NCBI GenBank assembly: GCA_041393415.1 | Contig: JAWKKE010000006.1 | Coordinates: forward strand, 74,321 to 138,320 | Reading direction: 5' to 3' | Origin: Thermoleophilia bacterium | GTDB lineage: Bacteria > Actinomycetota > Thermoleophilia > UBA2241 | DNA: 64,000 nt | Part shown: piece by piece, positions 52,449-59,319 of the stretch | How the letters are laid out: each line of letters begins with the position of its first letter | How positions within the stretch are numbered: the first letter of the stretch is position 1 | Notes under the pieces: model-generated | The model's input: the letters and a program-made list of their open reading frames with translations, nothing else | Databases searched by the model: none | Told to the model about the DNA's origin: nothing | Program-made: the position numbers and the translations under genes

Positions 52449-53257
52449 GTCTCCGTAGAACTCAAGCGCGCCGCGCGCACTTGAGACTCGAGTGTCGCCA
52501 GCTTCTCCTCGAACCCCGTCTGCGCCGTCTTCGATTCGTCCAGCAAAGCGCGCAACTGCGCCAATGTTGCCTCCATGCCCTCCTCATTGGAGATCGCGAC
52601 CGGGCGACGTCGCCGCGGCGCCAGGAACGCATTGGTGACGAAGCCCGTGAGGGCGCCGAACAGGCCCACGCCTGCGGCCATGACGATCATTCCAACCACT
52701 CGACCAATCGTCGTGACAGGATAGCGGTCGCCGTAGCCCACCGTCGTCATAGTCACATAGGTGAACCAGATGGCGTCGCTGGCGCTGACGATGTTCGCGT
52801 TTGGGCTTGCGCTCTCCGCCTTGTACACCGCGAGTCCGCCGAACTCGAGGAGGAGAAACAGCAAGAGGAGAACACTGAGCAAAGCACTGCCGGCCCTGTC
52901 CTCACGGAAGTCGCGGACCATGTTGGCGAGGCCGTAGCGACGCATGAGCCGGATGGCGCGAACGAGCCGAAACACACGCATGATGTTGGTTTGCGTGAAC
53001 GGTGTACCGGCCAGCAAATCCGCCCATCCGTACTCGCGCAGGAAGTAGTGACGGCGCGACTCCGCCGACAGGAGGCGGTAGACGAAGTCACCGAGGAACA
53101 ACACCGTCAGAAGACCGTTCATCAGCGACACGATCCCGCGAACCATAGGATCGGAAGCGACGATGATCAGCACCAAGTTCACCACCGAGATGATCGAGAC
53201 GACGGCAATGAACAGCTCGTAGGTAGTGTTCTTGAGCTCGTTTGGGCGTTGTTGCAC
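52400..53257 (-). CDS. Voltage-gated-type potassium channel
   Basis: The 285-residue channel has six-helix topology: S1-S4 with a positively charged voltage sensor (RVFRLVRAIRLMRRYG), a pore helix and filter TMTTVGYGDRYPVTT, and S6 (VGMIVMAAGVGLFGAL). The C-terminus has a coiled segment (EEGMEATLAQLRALLDESKT). The last 16 residues (TGGEGGIRTPEPGKPD) are encoded by the antisense of tRNA-Ser(CGA), so the gene overlaps the tRNA by 49 bases; the true end may be variable. GTG 53255-53257 is the start. Confidence 0.88.
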   Translation of the reverse strand: MQQRPNELKNTTYELFIAVVSIISVVNLVLIIVASDPMVRGIVSLMNGLLTVLFLGDFVYRLLSAESRRHYFLREYGWADLLAGTPFTQTNIMRVFRLVRAIRLMRRYGLANMVRDFREDRAGSALLSVLLLLFLLLEFGGLAVYKAESASPNANIVSASDAIWFTYVTMTTVGYGDRYPVTTIGRVVGMIVMAAGVGLFGALTGFVTNAFLAPRRRRPVAISNEEGMEATLAQLRALLDESKTAQTGFEEKLATLESQVRAARLSSTETGGEGGIRTPEPGKPD

Positions 53258-53363
53258 GGCGACCCCGCGAGGATCAAACGGCTGTGGCGACTACCATCAC
53301 TTCGCAGCGCACCGGCGTATTCCTCGGGTCATCGCCGACGGTCTCCTCGACCCGCAGACACAT

Positions 53364-53391
53364 TCCGTCTACGGCACGTGCCGTAGACGGA
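53364..53391. repeat. 28-bp perfect palindrome
   Basis: TCCGTCTACGGCAC followed at once by its reverse complement, centre between 53377 and 53378. Could be a dimeric-regulator operator or a cruciform; no spacer loop, so a poor terminator. Confidence 0.6.
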
Positions 53392-53422
53392 TGTTCCAGG
53401 TGCCCCTAGACAGATGTTCCAG
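53384..53422. repeat. 16-base direct repeat, 23-base period
   Basis: TAGACGGATGTTCCAG (53384-53399) recurs as TAGACAGATGTTCCAG (53407-53422), one mismatch, start-to-start 23 bases. The first copy overlaps the right arm of the 28-bp palindrome, so the two elements share sequence. Confidence 0.55.
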
Positions 53423-53725
53423 AGTCGCGATTGCCCCAGCAGCCGATCCACAGACTAGACAGGCACGACACTCGTGTGAGCGAACGACTGGAGCAACGGT
53501 GCGCGGTCGACAGCGAGGGAAGATACGCGACGTCCTTGCGAAGGGAACGGATCTCGCGCCTGCCGAGTTCTCGCCGGGCTCGCGAGGCGTGCGTCCCTCG
53601 GGAGAAGACGCACACCCCAGCCTGCGGAACGTGGCACCTCTCGCAACCGGGCCCGCTCGCCTCCCCGCAGGTGCATGGTCCTCGTCGGCCATTCAAGCGC
53701 AGCGCATCTCGACCCGCACGAACTC

Positions 53726-55588
53726 CTAGAGCGGCGACTCCCGAAACGCGCGCGCCTGCACCGCGTACATCTGCGCGTAGCGACCGCCGAGCGAAACAAG
53801 CTCGTCGTGGGTGCCGCTTTCCACGAGGCGGCCTTCGTCCATGACGTGAATCCGATCGGCGCCACGCACCGTGCTGAAGCGATGGCTCACCAGCATCACG
53901 GCGCGGCCGCGAGCGCGCGCTTTGATCTCCCGAAACACCGCCCACTCCGCCTCTGCGTCGAGCGCGCTCGTCGGCTCGTCGAAGATCAGGAACTCCGCGT
54001 CGCGAACGAAGGCCCTGGCGACGGCGATCTTCTGCCACTCCCCGCCGCTCAGCTCCTCACCGTCTGCGAACCACTTGCCGAGCACGGTGTCGTAGCCGTG
54101 AGGCAACGCCTGGATGACTTCGTCGGCGCCGGCGTCGCGCGCCGCTACCGCGATCGCAGGATCGTCGGCGGCGCGCTCCACATCACCGATGCGGATGTTC
54201 TCGCGCGCCGTGAACTGGTACTCCGAGAAATCCTGAAAGACCACACCGATGTGCCGACGCACCTCGGCCGCATCGAAGCTGCGTATATCCACACCATCGA
54301 GAGTGATCACGCCGGCCGTCGGTTCGTACAGCCGACTCAGGAGCTTCACCAACGTCGTCTTCCCGGAGCCGTTGGCGCCGACCACCGCCGTGACTTCGCC
54401 AAGGCGAATCTCGAGCGAGACGTCGGCGAGCGCCACCCGATCCGTATCGGGGTAGCGAAAGCCCACGCCGGAGAGACACAGGCCGTGAGTGACGGGCCGC
54501 GGGAGGGGCACAGGCTCCGCCGGCGACGCCGCCCGCGGCTCCAGCTTCATGAACTCACCGTAGTTGGTGAGGAAGAGGTTGTCTTCGTAGAGAGCGGCCA
54601 ACCCGCCGAGCAGGGATTGCAGCGAGCTCAGGCCGGTCTGAAACGCCTGGTAGTACATCACCATCGCGCCCAGGCTGATCACTCCCAAGATTGTCTCCCA
54701 GACGATGAAGGCAAAGGTGCCGAAGACGGCGAGCACGACCGCGCCGCCGGTCGCGAGCTCGGCGAGAGCACGGCGGCGCGCGATCCCCAATCGCTCCTTG
54801 CGCAGCACACCGCGCAAGTCGCGATGCATCCCGCGCAGAAGATCCCCAAGACCGAAGACCCGCACCTCCTTGGCACTCGCATCGGAGGTGAGGAGCCAGT
54901 GCAGATACCAACTCTGACGTTCGGCCATCGTCCGCTGCCGCTGCCACGCGTACATCGTCCGTGAGTACTTCACGCGCACCAGCGCGCCAGGGATCGCCAC
55001 TAGCACAACGACAAGCCCCACCGCCCAGTGCAGAGTCACGAGCAGGCCGGACATGGCGATTACGCTGATCGCGCTCTGCACGCTGGCGAAGAGATCGGTC
55101 ACGATGCGCGTCGGCCGTGTGGGTGCCTCCTGTTGGGCGCGATGCAACGTGTCGTAATACGCCGAGTTCTCGTAGTAGGCGAGATCGACGGCGATCGACT
55201 GGGCGTGGATGACGTCGCTCACGTAGTCCGTCACCGTCTGACCCAGCGTCTCGTTGGCGAGCGCGGCGCCGGCGCGCAAGAGAACCGCCGCCAGTCCTAC
55301 GAGTCCTGCCAACGCCACAAGAACGAGCACCTCGCGCAAGGCGGCGTCGTGGTCGGGTGCGGCGACCGCCGCCGTCACCGCATCCACAATCAGCTTCATC
55401 AGATACACGGCGAGCAGTGGCACCACGCCCTGAACGATGGCCACGACGGCGCTGAGCGCTGTCCAGCCGGGCGCCGCACGCCAGACCAGGCGCAGCGCCG
55501 CGCCGAGATGCAGCGCGTCGCGCAGCGTCGGCTTCTTGCTGTCGTCGCTCAGACCGGCCTCCCTGCCCACCTCGGATAGTATCGACAC
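53726..55588 (-). CDS. ABC exporter (permease-ATPase fusion) of the RiPP cassette
   Basis: Probable exporter of the modified peptide. About 340 residues of six-helix permease (WTALSAVVAIVQGVVPLLAV, VLVVLVAIPGALVRVKYSRT-like) precede the ATPase: Walker A GANGSGKTTL, signature LSGGEWQKIAVARAF, Walker B FLIFDEPTSALDAEAE, H-loop SHRFSTVR. The Trp in LSGGEWQ is typical of exporters in RiPP loci. There is no N-terminal C39 peptidase, so leader removal must be done elsewhere. Start GTG 55586-55588. It follows the S26-like gene by 78 bases, with a hairpin between. 620 residues is a normal length. Confidence 0.92.
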   Translation of the reverse strand: MSILSEVGREAGLSDDSKKPTLRDALHLGAALRLVWRAAPGWTALSAVVAIVQGVVPLLAVYLMKLIVDAVTAAVAAPDHDAALREVLVLVALAGLVGLAAVLLRAGAALANETLGQTVTDYVSDVIHAQSIAVDLAYYENSAYYDTLHRAQQEAPTRPTRIVTDLFASVQSAISVIAMSGLLVTLHWAVGLVVVLVAIPGALVRVKYSRTMYAWQRQRTMAERQSWYLHWLLTSDASAKEVRVFGLGDLLRGMHRDLRGVLRKERLGIARRRALAELATGGAVVLAVFGTFAFIVWETILGVISLGAMVMYYQAFQTGLSSLQSLLGGLAALYEDNLFLTNYGEFMKLEPRAASPAEPVPLPRPVTHGLCLSGVGFRYPDTDRVALADVSLEIRLGEVTAVVGANGSGKTTLVKLLSRLYEPTAGVITLDGVDIRSFDAAEVRRHIGVVFQDFSEYQFTARENIRIGDVERAADDPAIAVAARDAGADEVIQALPHGYDTVLGKWFADGEELSGGEWQKIAVARAFVRDAEFLIFDEPTSALDAEAEWAVFREIKARARGRAVMLVSHRFSTVRGADRIHVMDEGRLVESGTHDELVSLGGRYAQMYAVQARAFRESPL

Positions 55589-55604
55589 GCATTCCGCCGC
55601 GGCG

Positions 55605-55638
55605 GAGCACTGCGGCGCAGGACTGCGCCGCAGTGCTC
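55605..55638 (-). promoter_or_regulatory. 15-bp perfect hairpin between peptidase and exporter genes
   Basis: Arms 55605-55619 and 55624-55638 are exact complements with a four-base loop. The lower end is 16 bases from the exporter GTG. No T-run follows, so control of exporter translation or RNA stability is more likely than termination. Confidence 0.5.
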
Positions 55639-55666
55639 ACGCGCTCCCCTCTGTGCGACGATCCGC

Positions 55667-56170
55667 CTAGCGGCGCGTGTACGCAAGCGCGTGGTACGCG
55701 CGGCGCGCCGCCCCGGTGAGCGGACGCAGAAGTCCCAAGCAGCTCAGCGCAGCGATCACTCGGCGCTCGGGCCCCATGCCGAAGCGCACGCGCCTCTCAC
55801 CCCTCTCGACGCGCACGACACGGCCAAGAACACTCGGCGGCGGCACCACGCCGTCGGCCGCCGCCGCGTTGTCGCCGCGCACGAGTACGCCGCGGTGCGA
55901 GCGCCGCACAACGCGATGAACAGCGAGCGTCGCGCCACGCGCCAATTCCACGGCGACAACCTCACCGACGCGAGGCGCCACCCCCCGCAACGGCGCCACC
56001 ACCACCACGTCGCCGTCGCGCACGAACGGCGCCATGCTCCCACCGCGCACCACGGTGCGCAGTCCGGCGTCACGCTCACGCATTCCGTACAGGAGCTCCA
56101 GTTGGCCACGGTTCGAAAGCGGCAGTTCGCCGCCGGCCAAGCTGAACAGATCTGACTCGGATTCACGCAT
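55667..56170 (-). CDS. S24/S26 (S26B, Ser/His) signal-peptidase-like protein of the RiPP cassette
   Basis: Candidate leader peptidase. The 167-residue protein has Ser45 in RGGSMAPFVRDGD, which is the S26 nucleophile box, and His85 in TLAVHRVVRR, the S26B-type partner that replaces Lys in archaeal/SipW peptidases; then VRGDNAAAADG. No clear membrane helix is seen, which is atypical. It starts at ATG 56168-56170, one base after the PqqD-like stop, so they are tightly coupled. A longer frame exists upstream inside pqqD. That it trims the 56-residue peptides is inference. Confidence 0.82.
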   Translation of the reverse strand: MRESESDLFSLAGGELPLSNRGQLELLYGMRERDAGLRTVVRGGSMAPFVRDGDVVVVAPLRGVAPRVGEVVAVELARGATLAVHRVVRRSHRGVLVRGDNAAAADGVVPPPSVLGRVVRVERGERRVRFGMGPERRVIAALSCLGLLRPLTGAARRAYHALAYTRR

Positions 56171-56171
56171 A

Positions 56172-56477
56172 TCAGTCGACGACGCCGAGAATCCCTCGCC
56201 GCGCCAACTCATCGGCAAAGCCGAGCACATCGGCCTCGAGCGCCGTCCCTTCAGCCTCGTACTCAGCAGCCAAAGCCTCCACGACTTCAGCCAGGGTGCG
56301 ACGGCCGTCGAGGAGTCGCCAGATGGCTCGACCGGTGTCGTTGAGCGTATACAGCTCGTCGTCGGCGTCGCCGATGCCGGCGACCAGCGGCACGATGATG
56401 ACCTCGCCCTCGATCTCGCGCGCCACGACATCACGGGATGGCGCGCACATCGTCTCGAGCGTGAGTGACGGCGGCAT
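56172..56477 (-). CDS. PqqD-family RiPP recognition protein
   Basis: The 101-residue protein carries the PqqD/RRE winged-helix pattern: DVVAREIEGEVIIVPL, DADDELYTLNDTGRAIWRLL and DGRRTLAEVVEALAAEYEAE, ending in FADELARRGILGVVD. PqqD-like proteins bind leader peptides and hand them to radical SAM enzymes. ATG 56475-56477 follows GGAGGT, ideal; the longer frame upstream runs across the divergent promoter and is unlikely. Opens the minus-strand arm of the cassette. Confidence 0.9.
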   Translation of the reverse strand: MPPSLTLETMCAPSRDVVAREIEGEVIIVPLVAGIGDADDELYTLNDTGRAIWRLLDGRRTLAEVVEALAAEYEAEGTALEADVLGFADELARRGILGVVD

Positions 56478-56520
56478 ATTCGACCTCCGGTTCGCAAGTT
56501 GACGCGAGCTTACTCCCGGG

Positions 56521-56532
56521 CACGCCGGCGTG
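56521..56532. promoter_or_regulatory. 12-bp palindrome in the divergent RiPP promoter region
   Basis: CACGCCGGCGTG is its own reverse complement, nine bases upstream of the plus-strand -35 box. Possible operator controlling both arms. Confidence 0.35.
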
Positions 56533-56541
56533 TGCGTTTGC

Positions 56542-56570
56542 TTGACCCGCTGCGCCCCGCTGCGGACAAT
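56542..56570 (+). promoter_or_regulatory. Candidate promoter of the RiPP plus-strand arm
   Basis: TTGACC (56542-56547), 17 bases, GACAAT (56565-56570); start site expected near 56577, leader about 24 bases to ATG 56601. Confidence 0.5.
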
Positions 56571-56600
56571 CGCCATCGATATTGCCACGACTTGTGAAGG

Positions 56601-57527
56601 ATGTCGAAGCTGCCGCCCAAGCACCGCTATTACCAGATCGCAGGCATCACCGTGCAGGTCGAGAGCGATCTGCCCTTCAGCGCCTCAACGTTTCACCCCA
56701 AGTTCGCCTCATTCGCGGTCGACGAAGGCGGTCCCGACACGGTTCTGCTTCGCCATCACTTCGAGATCCCGGATCTCGCCAGCCTGCCCGCCGGTCGAGA
56801 GATCTACCGCCACCCACCGTGGGCGATTCGCGAGACGGCGTCAGGTTGGACCTACCTCGGCATCGCCGCGGATGCCGACGACGACACCATCCATTGCGTC
56901 GCACAGTTCTCCGCCGACTACGCGGTCGGCGACATCTTCACGCCACCGCATACCATGGAGTGGTGGCGACAGGGCAATCTCAGTTCACTCACGCTCTTCC
57001 CCACCGATCAGATCTGGCTGGCGCAATTGCTCGCCCACCGCTCCGCGTGCTACGTGCACTCCGCCGGTGTCATGATCGACGATCAGGGCCTCCTCTTCGT
57101 AGGACACTCCGAGGCGGGAAAGTCGACGACGACACAGCTCGTTCGTCGCGCGCTTCCGGGGCGCGCGACGATCCTCTGCGACGACCGCAATATCGTCCGC
57201 CTCTGGCCGGACGGTGCTCACGTCCACGGCACCTGGAGCCACGGCGACGTCCCCGCCGTCTCCGCCGCCGGACCGCCGCTGCGCGCCATCCTCTTCCTCG
57301 AGCAGGCGCGCGCCAACGAGCTTGTGCCGCTCACCGACCGGATGGAGGCGTGGCAGCGATTGCTGGCTACGCTCGTCAAACCGCTGATCACCGCCGCTTG
57401 GTGGCAGAAAGAGATGGACGTGCTCGAACAGATCATCGCCACAGTCCCCTGCTACACGATGCGCTTCGACCGCAGCGGCGACATCGTCGCGGAGCTGCAA
57501 GCGCTCATCGCCGCCAATCGGCCATGA
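56601..57527 (+). CDS. HprK-like P-loop kinase of the RiPP cassette (ScmC/lasso-kinase relative)
   Basis: The 308-residue protein has an N-terminal domain and a C-terminal HPr-kinase/PEPCK fold: catalytic-region HSAGVMIDDQGLLFVGHSEA, Walker A GHSEAGKSTT (168-176), then LCDDRNIVRLWPDG. HprK homologues in RiPP loci phosphorylate peptide side chains or termini; that is known for lasso peptides such as paeninodin. The N-terminal 160 residues are unlike HPr kinase proper. GAAGG abuts ATG 56601 with no spacer, an odd start. It overlaps the first radical SAM gene (ATGA). Confidence 0.85.
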   Translation: MSKLPPKHRYYQIAGITVQVESDLPFSASTFHPKFASFAVDEGGPDTVLLRHHFEIPDLASLPAGREIYRHPPWAIRETASGWTYLGIAADADDDTIHCVAQFSADYAVGDIFTPPHTMEWWRQGNLSSLTLFPTDQIWLAQLLAHRSACYVHSAGVMIDDQGLLFVGHSEAGKSTTTQLVRRALPGRATILCDDRNIVRLWPDGAHVHGTWSHGDVPAVSAAGPPLRAILFLEQARANELVPLTDRMEAWQRLLATLVKPLITAAWWQKEMDVLEQIIATVPCYTMRFDRSGDIVAELQALIAANRP

Positions 57528-58756
57528 GCGAGTACGTCGTCCGCGCCACCGGCCTGCCGGCCTCGTTCGCGCCACGACTCGCCACGCTCGACGTGGAACT
57601 CACGGAGCGCTGCGACAACAACTGCCTCCACTGCTGCATCAACCTGCCGGCCAACGATCCCGACGCACAGCGGCGAGAGCTCACAACAACGGAGTGGAAG
57701 GAGATGTTCAAGCAGGCGGCCGACTTGGGCTGCCTGCAGGTTCGCATCACCGGCGGCGAACCCCTGTTGCGCCCCGACTTCGAGGATCTGTACATATGCG
57801 CCCGGCAGCTCGGGATGAAGGTCCTCCTGTTCACCAACGGCCGCGTGCTCGGCACGACTCGCGGTGCGCACATCGTCGACACGCTCGTCCACCTACCACC
57901 GCGCGTCCCGATCGAGATCACCGTGTACGGGATGCACGCCGCGTCGTACGAGGCAGTCTCCCGAGTCCCGGGGTCCCACACGCAGTTCCGCCGGGGTGTC
58001 GATCGCCTGCTGTCCGGCAACGTGCCGTTCGTCGTGAAGAGCGCGCTGTTGCCGCCGAATCGCAGCGAGATGGATGAATTCGAGTCCTGGGCCACCGCGC
58101 TGCCATGGCAGAACAACGCCCCCGGCTACGCGATGTTCTTCGACCTACGCCACCGTCGCGACGACCCGGAGCGAAACCGGCTGATCGCGTCACTGAGAAT
58201 TGCGCCCGAGGATGGCGTCGCGGTTCTCATGCGTCACGAGAGACAGTACCGCGAAGCGATGCACGAGTTCGGCGTGCGCTTCTTGGGCCCGCCCGGCGAC
58301 TTGTTGTTTGCCTGCGGGGCCGGGCACGCCCTCACGGTCGACGCGTACGGGTGCGCGCAGCCGTGCCTCGGCTTGCGCTCACCCGAGCTCACGATCGATC
58401 TCAAGAGCCACTCGCTGGACGAAGCGCTGCGCGCCTACGAGTCGCTCCGCGGCATGCGCGCCAGTAACCCCGAGTATCTACGTCGCTGCGCACGCTGCTT
58501 TCTCAAGAGCCTGTGCGAGCAATGCCCCGCGCGCGCGTGGACAGAGCACGGCACACTCGACACCCCAGTGGACTACCTGTGTGCCGTCGCGCACGCAAAG
58601 GCGCGCGCCCTCGGCTGGCTCGCACCCGATGAGGTCGGCTATACATGCGGCACTTGGCGCAGTAAGGTAGTTGACGAACCAGCGCGGGCAAGCGAGGGTC
58701 AGGCAAGCGGGTGTCCTACGAGTCCGACCGAGACACCACCGTGCCGCGAGCAGTGA
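57524..58756 (+). CDS. Radical SAM/SPASM peptide-modifying enzyme 1
   Basis: The 410-residue enzyme has the radical SAM cluster CDNNCLHC (Cys30/34/37), RITGGEPLLRPDF, and a C-terminal SPASM region beginning at Cys264 in FACGAGHALTVDAYGCAQPC, with more Cys in RRCARCFLKSLCEQCPARAW and YLCAVAHAKA. Such enzymes install thioether, C-C or other links on a ribosomal peptide. The last 37 residues (CGTWRSKVVDEPARASEGQ...) add two more Cys and are not family-like. It overlaps the HprK-like gene and lies 12 bases before peptide gene 1. Confidence 0.92.
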   Translation: MSEYVVRATGLPASFAPRLATLDVELTERCDNNCLHCCINLPANDPDAQRRELTTTEWKEMFKQAADLGCLQVRITGGEPLLRPDFEDLYICARQLGMKVLLFTNGRVLGTTRGAHIVDTLVHLPPRVPIEITVYGMHAASYEAVSRVPGSHTQFRRGVDRLLSGNVPFVVKSALLPPNRSEMDEFESWATALPWQNNAPGYAMFFDLRHRRDDPERNRLIASLRIAPEDGVAVLMRHERQYREAMHEFGVRFLGPPGDLLFACGAGHALTVDAYGCAQPCLGLRSPELTIDLKSHSLDEALRAYESLRGMRASNPEYLRRCARCFLKSLCEQCPARAWTEHGTLDTPVDYLCAVAHAKARALGWLAPDEVGYTCGTWRSKVVDEPARASEGQASGCPTSPTETPPCREQ

Positions 58757-58768
58757 GAGGATCGCTTC

Positions 58769-58939
58769 ATGCCGGCAAGACGGCGGTGGATCAAGCCGCA
58801 GCTCATCGTACTCACGCGCGGCAAGCCGGAAGAGGCAGTGCTCGCCGCGTGCAAGTCGCCCGTCCACGAGGCCCCCGGACCCAATAGACACGTCTGCTCC
58901 GGCGCGCCCCCCGTCTGTTCGCAAACCCAGACGTCGTGA
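58769..58939 (+). CDS. Candidate RiPP precursor peptide 1 (56 aa)
   Basis: Short gene between the first radical SAM gene and the second. The leader-like part has Trp7, LIVLTR (12-17), PEEAVL (20-25) and CK (28-29); the C-terminal part is Gly/Pro/Cys-rich with Cys43 and Cys50. GAGAGG lies nine bases before ATG 58769. It is paralogous to the peptide at 59057-59227, also 56 aa, with Cys28/Cys43 spacing identical to Cys26/Cys41 there. Position, size and leader/core contrast mark it as precursor. No known bacteriocin family was recognised by eye. Translation is not proven. Confidence 0.8.
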   Translation: MPARRRWIKPQLIVLTRGKPEEAVLAACKSPVHEAPGPNRHVCSGAPPVCSQTQTS

Positions 58940-58963
58940 GGCGCAACCTGGACGAACGTCCGC

Positions 58964-58992
58964 TTGCGCGCTCGCAGCCAAGCGATGATACT
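58964..58992 (+). promoter_or_regulatory. Candidate internal promoter before precursor 2
   Basis: TTGCGC (58964-58969), 17 bases, GATACT (58987-58992), about 65 bases upstream of ATG 59057. Would allow separate, stronger expression of the second peptide. Confidence 0.35.
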
Positions 58993-59056
58993 CATTCGGG
59001 ACTACGACAGTCTCTAATCGACGTCAGGATTCATCACAGCCCGTGGAGCAGCAGCC

Positions 59057-59227
59057 ATGAAGACGACCTGGGAACGACCAGCTCTGATCATCTTGTCACG
59101 TAGTCAGCCGGAAGAGGCAGTGCTCACGGTCTGCAAGGAGCCGCCGAGCACCGGTCTGGGACCTGGGGGCATCGCCTGCAAAGGTCAGTCGGGCCAAGCA
59201 CCCTGCAATACGCAGCAAAGCTCCTGA
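59057..59227 (+). CDS. Candidate RiPP precursor peptide 2 (56 aa)
   Basis: Paralogue of peptide 1: Trp5, LIILSR (10-15), PEEAVL (18-23), CK (26-27), GP at 35-36, Cys41 followed by KG, Cys50. The leader block is nearly the same as in peptide 1; the rest diverges (GGIACKGQSGQAPCN versus NRHVCSGAPPVCS), the usual precursor pattern of conserved leader and variable core. GGAG lies about eight bases before ATG 59057. It may have its own promoter. As with peptide 1, the product is unproven. Confidence 0.8.
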   Translation: MKTTWERPALIILSRSQPEEAVLTVCKEPPSTGLGPGGIACKGQSGQAPCNTQQSS

Positions 59228-59319
59228 CGCGACGCGCCTGCGCCCATACGCAAACGAGTGCGTCGGCCAGCGAAGGGGCTTCCGTAGAGATCCGGCGACG
59301 AGAGATCCAAGACCACCCA

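Larger units (their letters stand above)
53258..53725. other. Gene-free gap between ion channel and RiPP exporter
   Basis: No frame here looks like a protein: the candidates are Arg/Pro/Ser-rich shadows. The gap does hold a 28-bp palindrome and a 16-base direct repeat (listed separately), so it may be a regulatory or 3' region of the exporter transcript. Confidence 0.6.

Noticed and set aside
53369..53692. 107-codon minus-strand frame as an extra small gene of the cassette
   Set aside because: No ribosome site of note, Arg/Pro-rich composition and overlap with palindrome and repeat; no resemblance to the two precursor peptides.
56172..58756. PQQ biosynthesis
   Set aside because: PqqD-like and PqqE-like proteins are present, but no PqqA (Glu/Tyr peptide), PqqB or PqqC is found; precursors have Cys instead.
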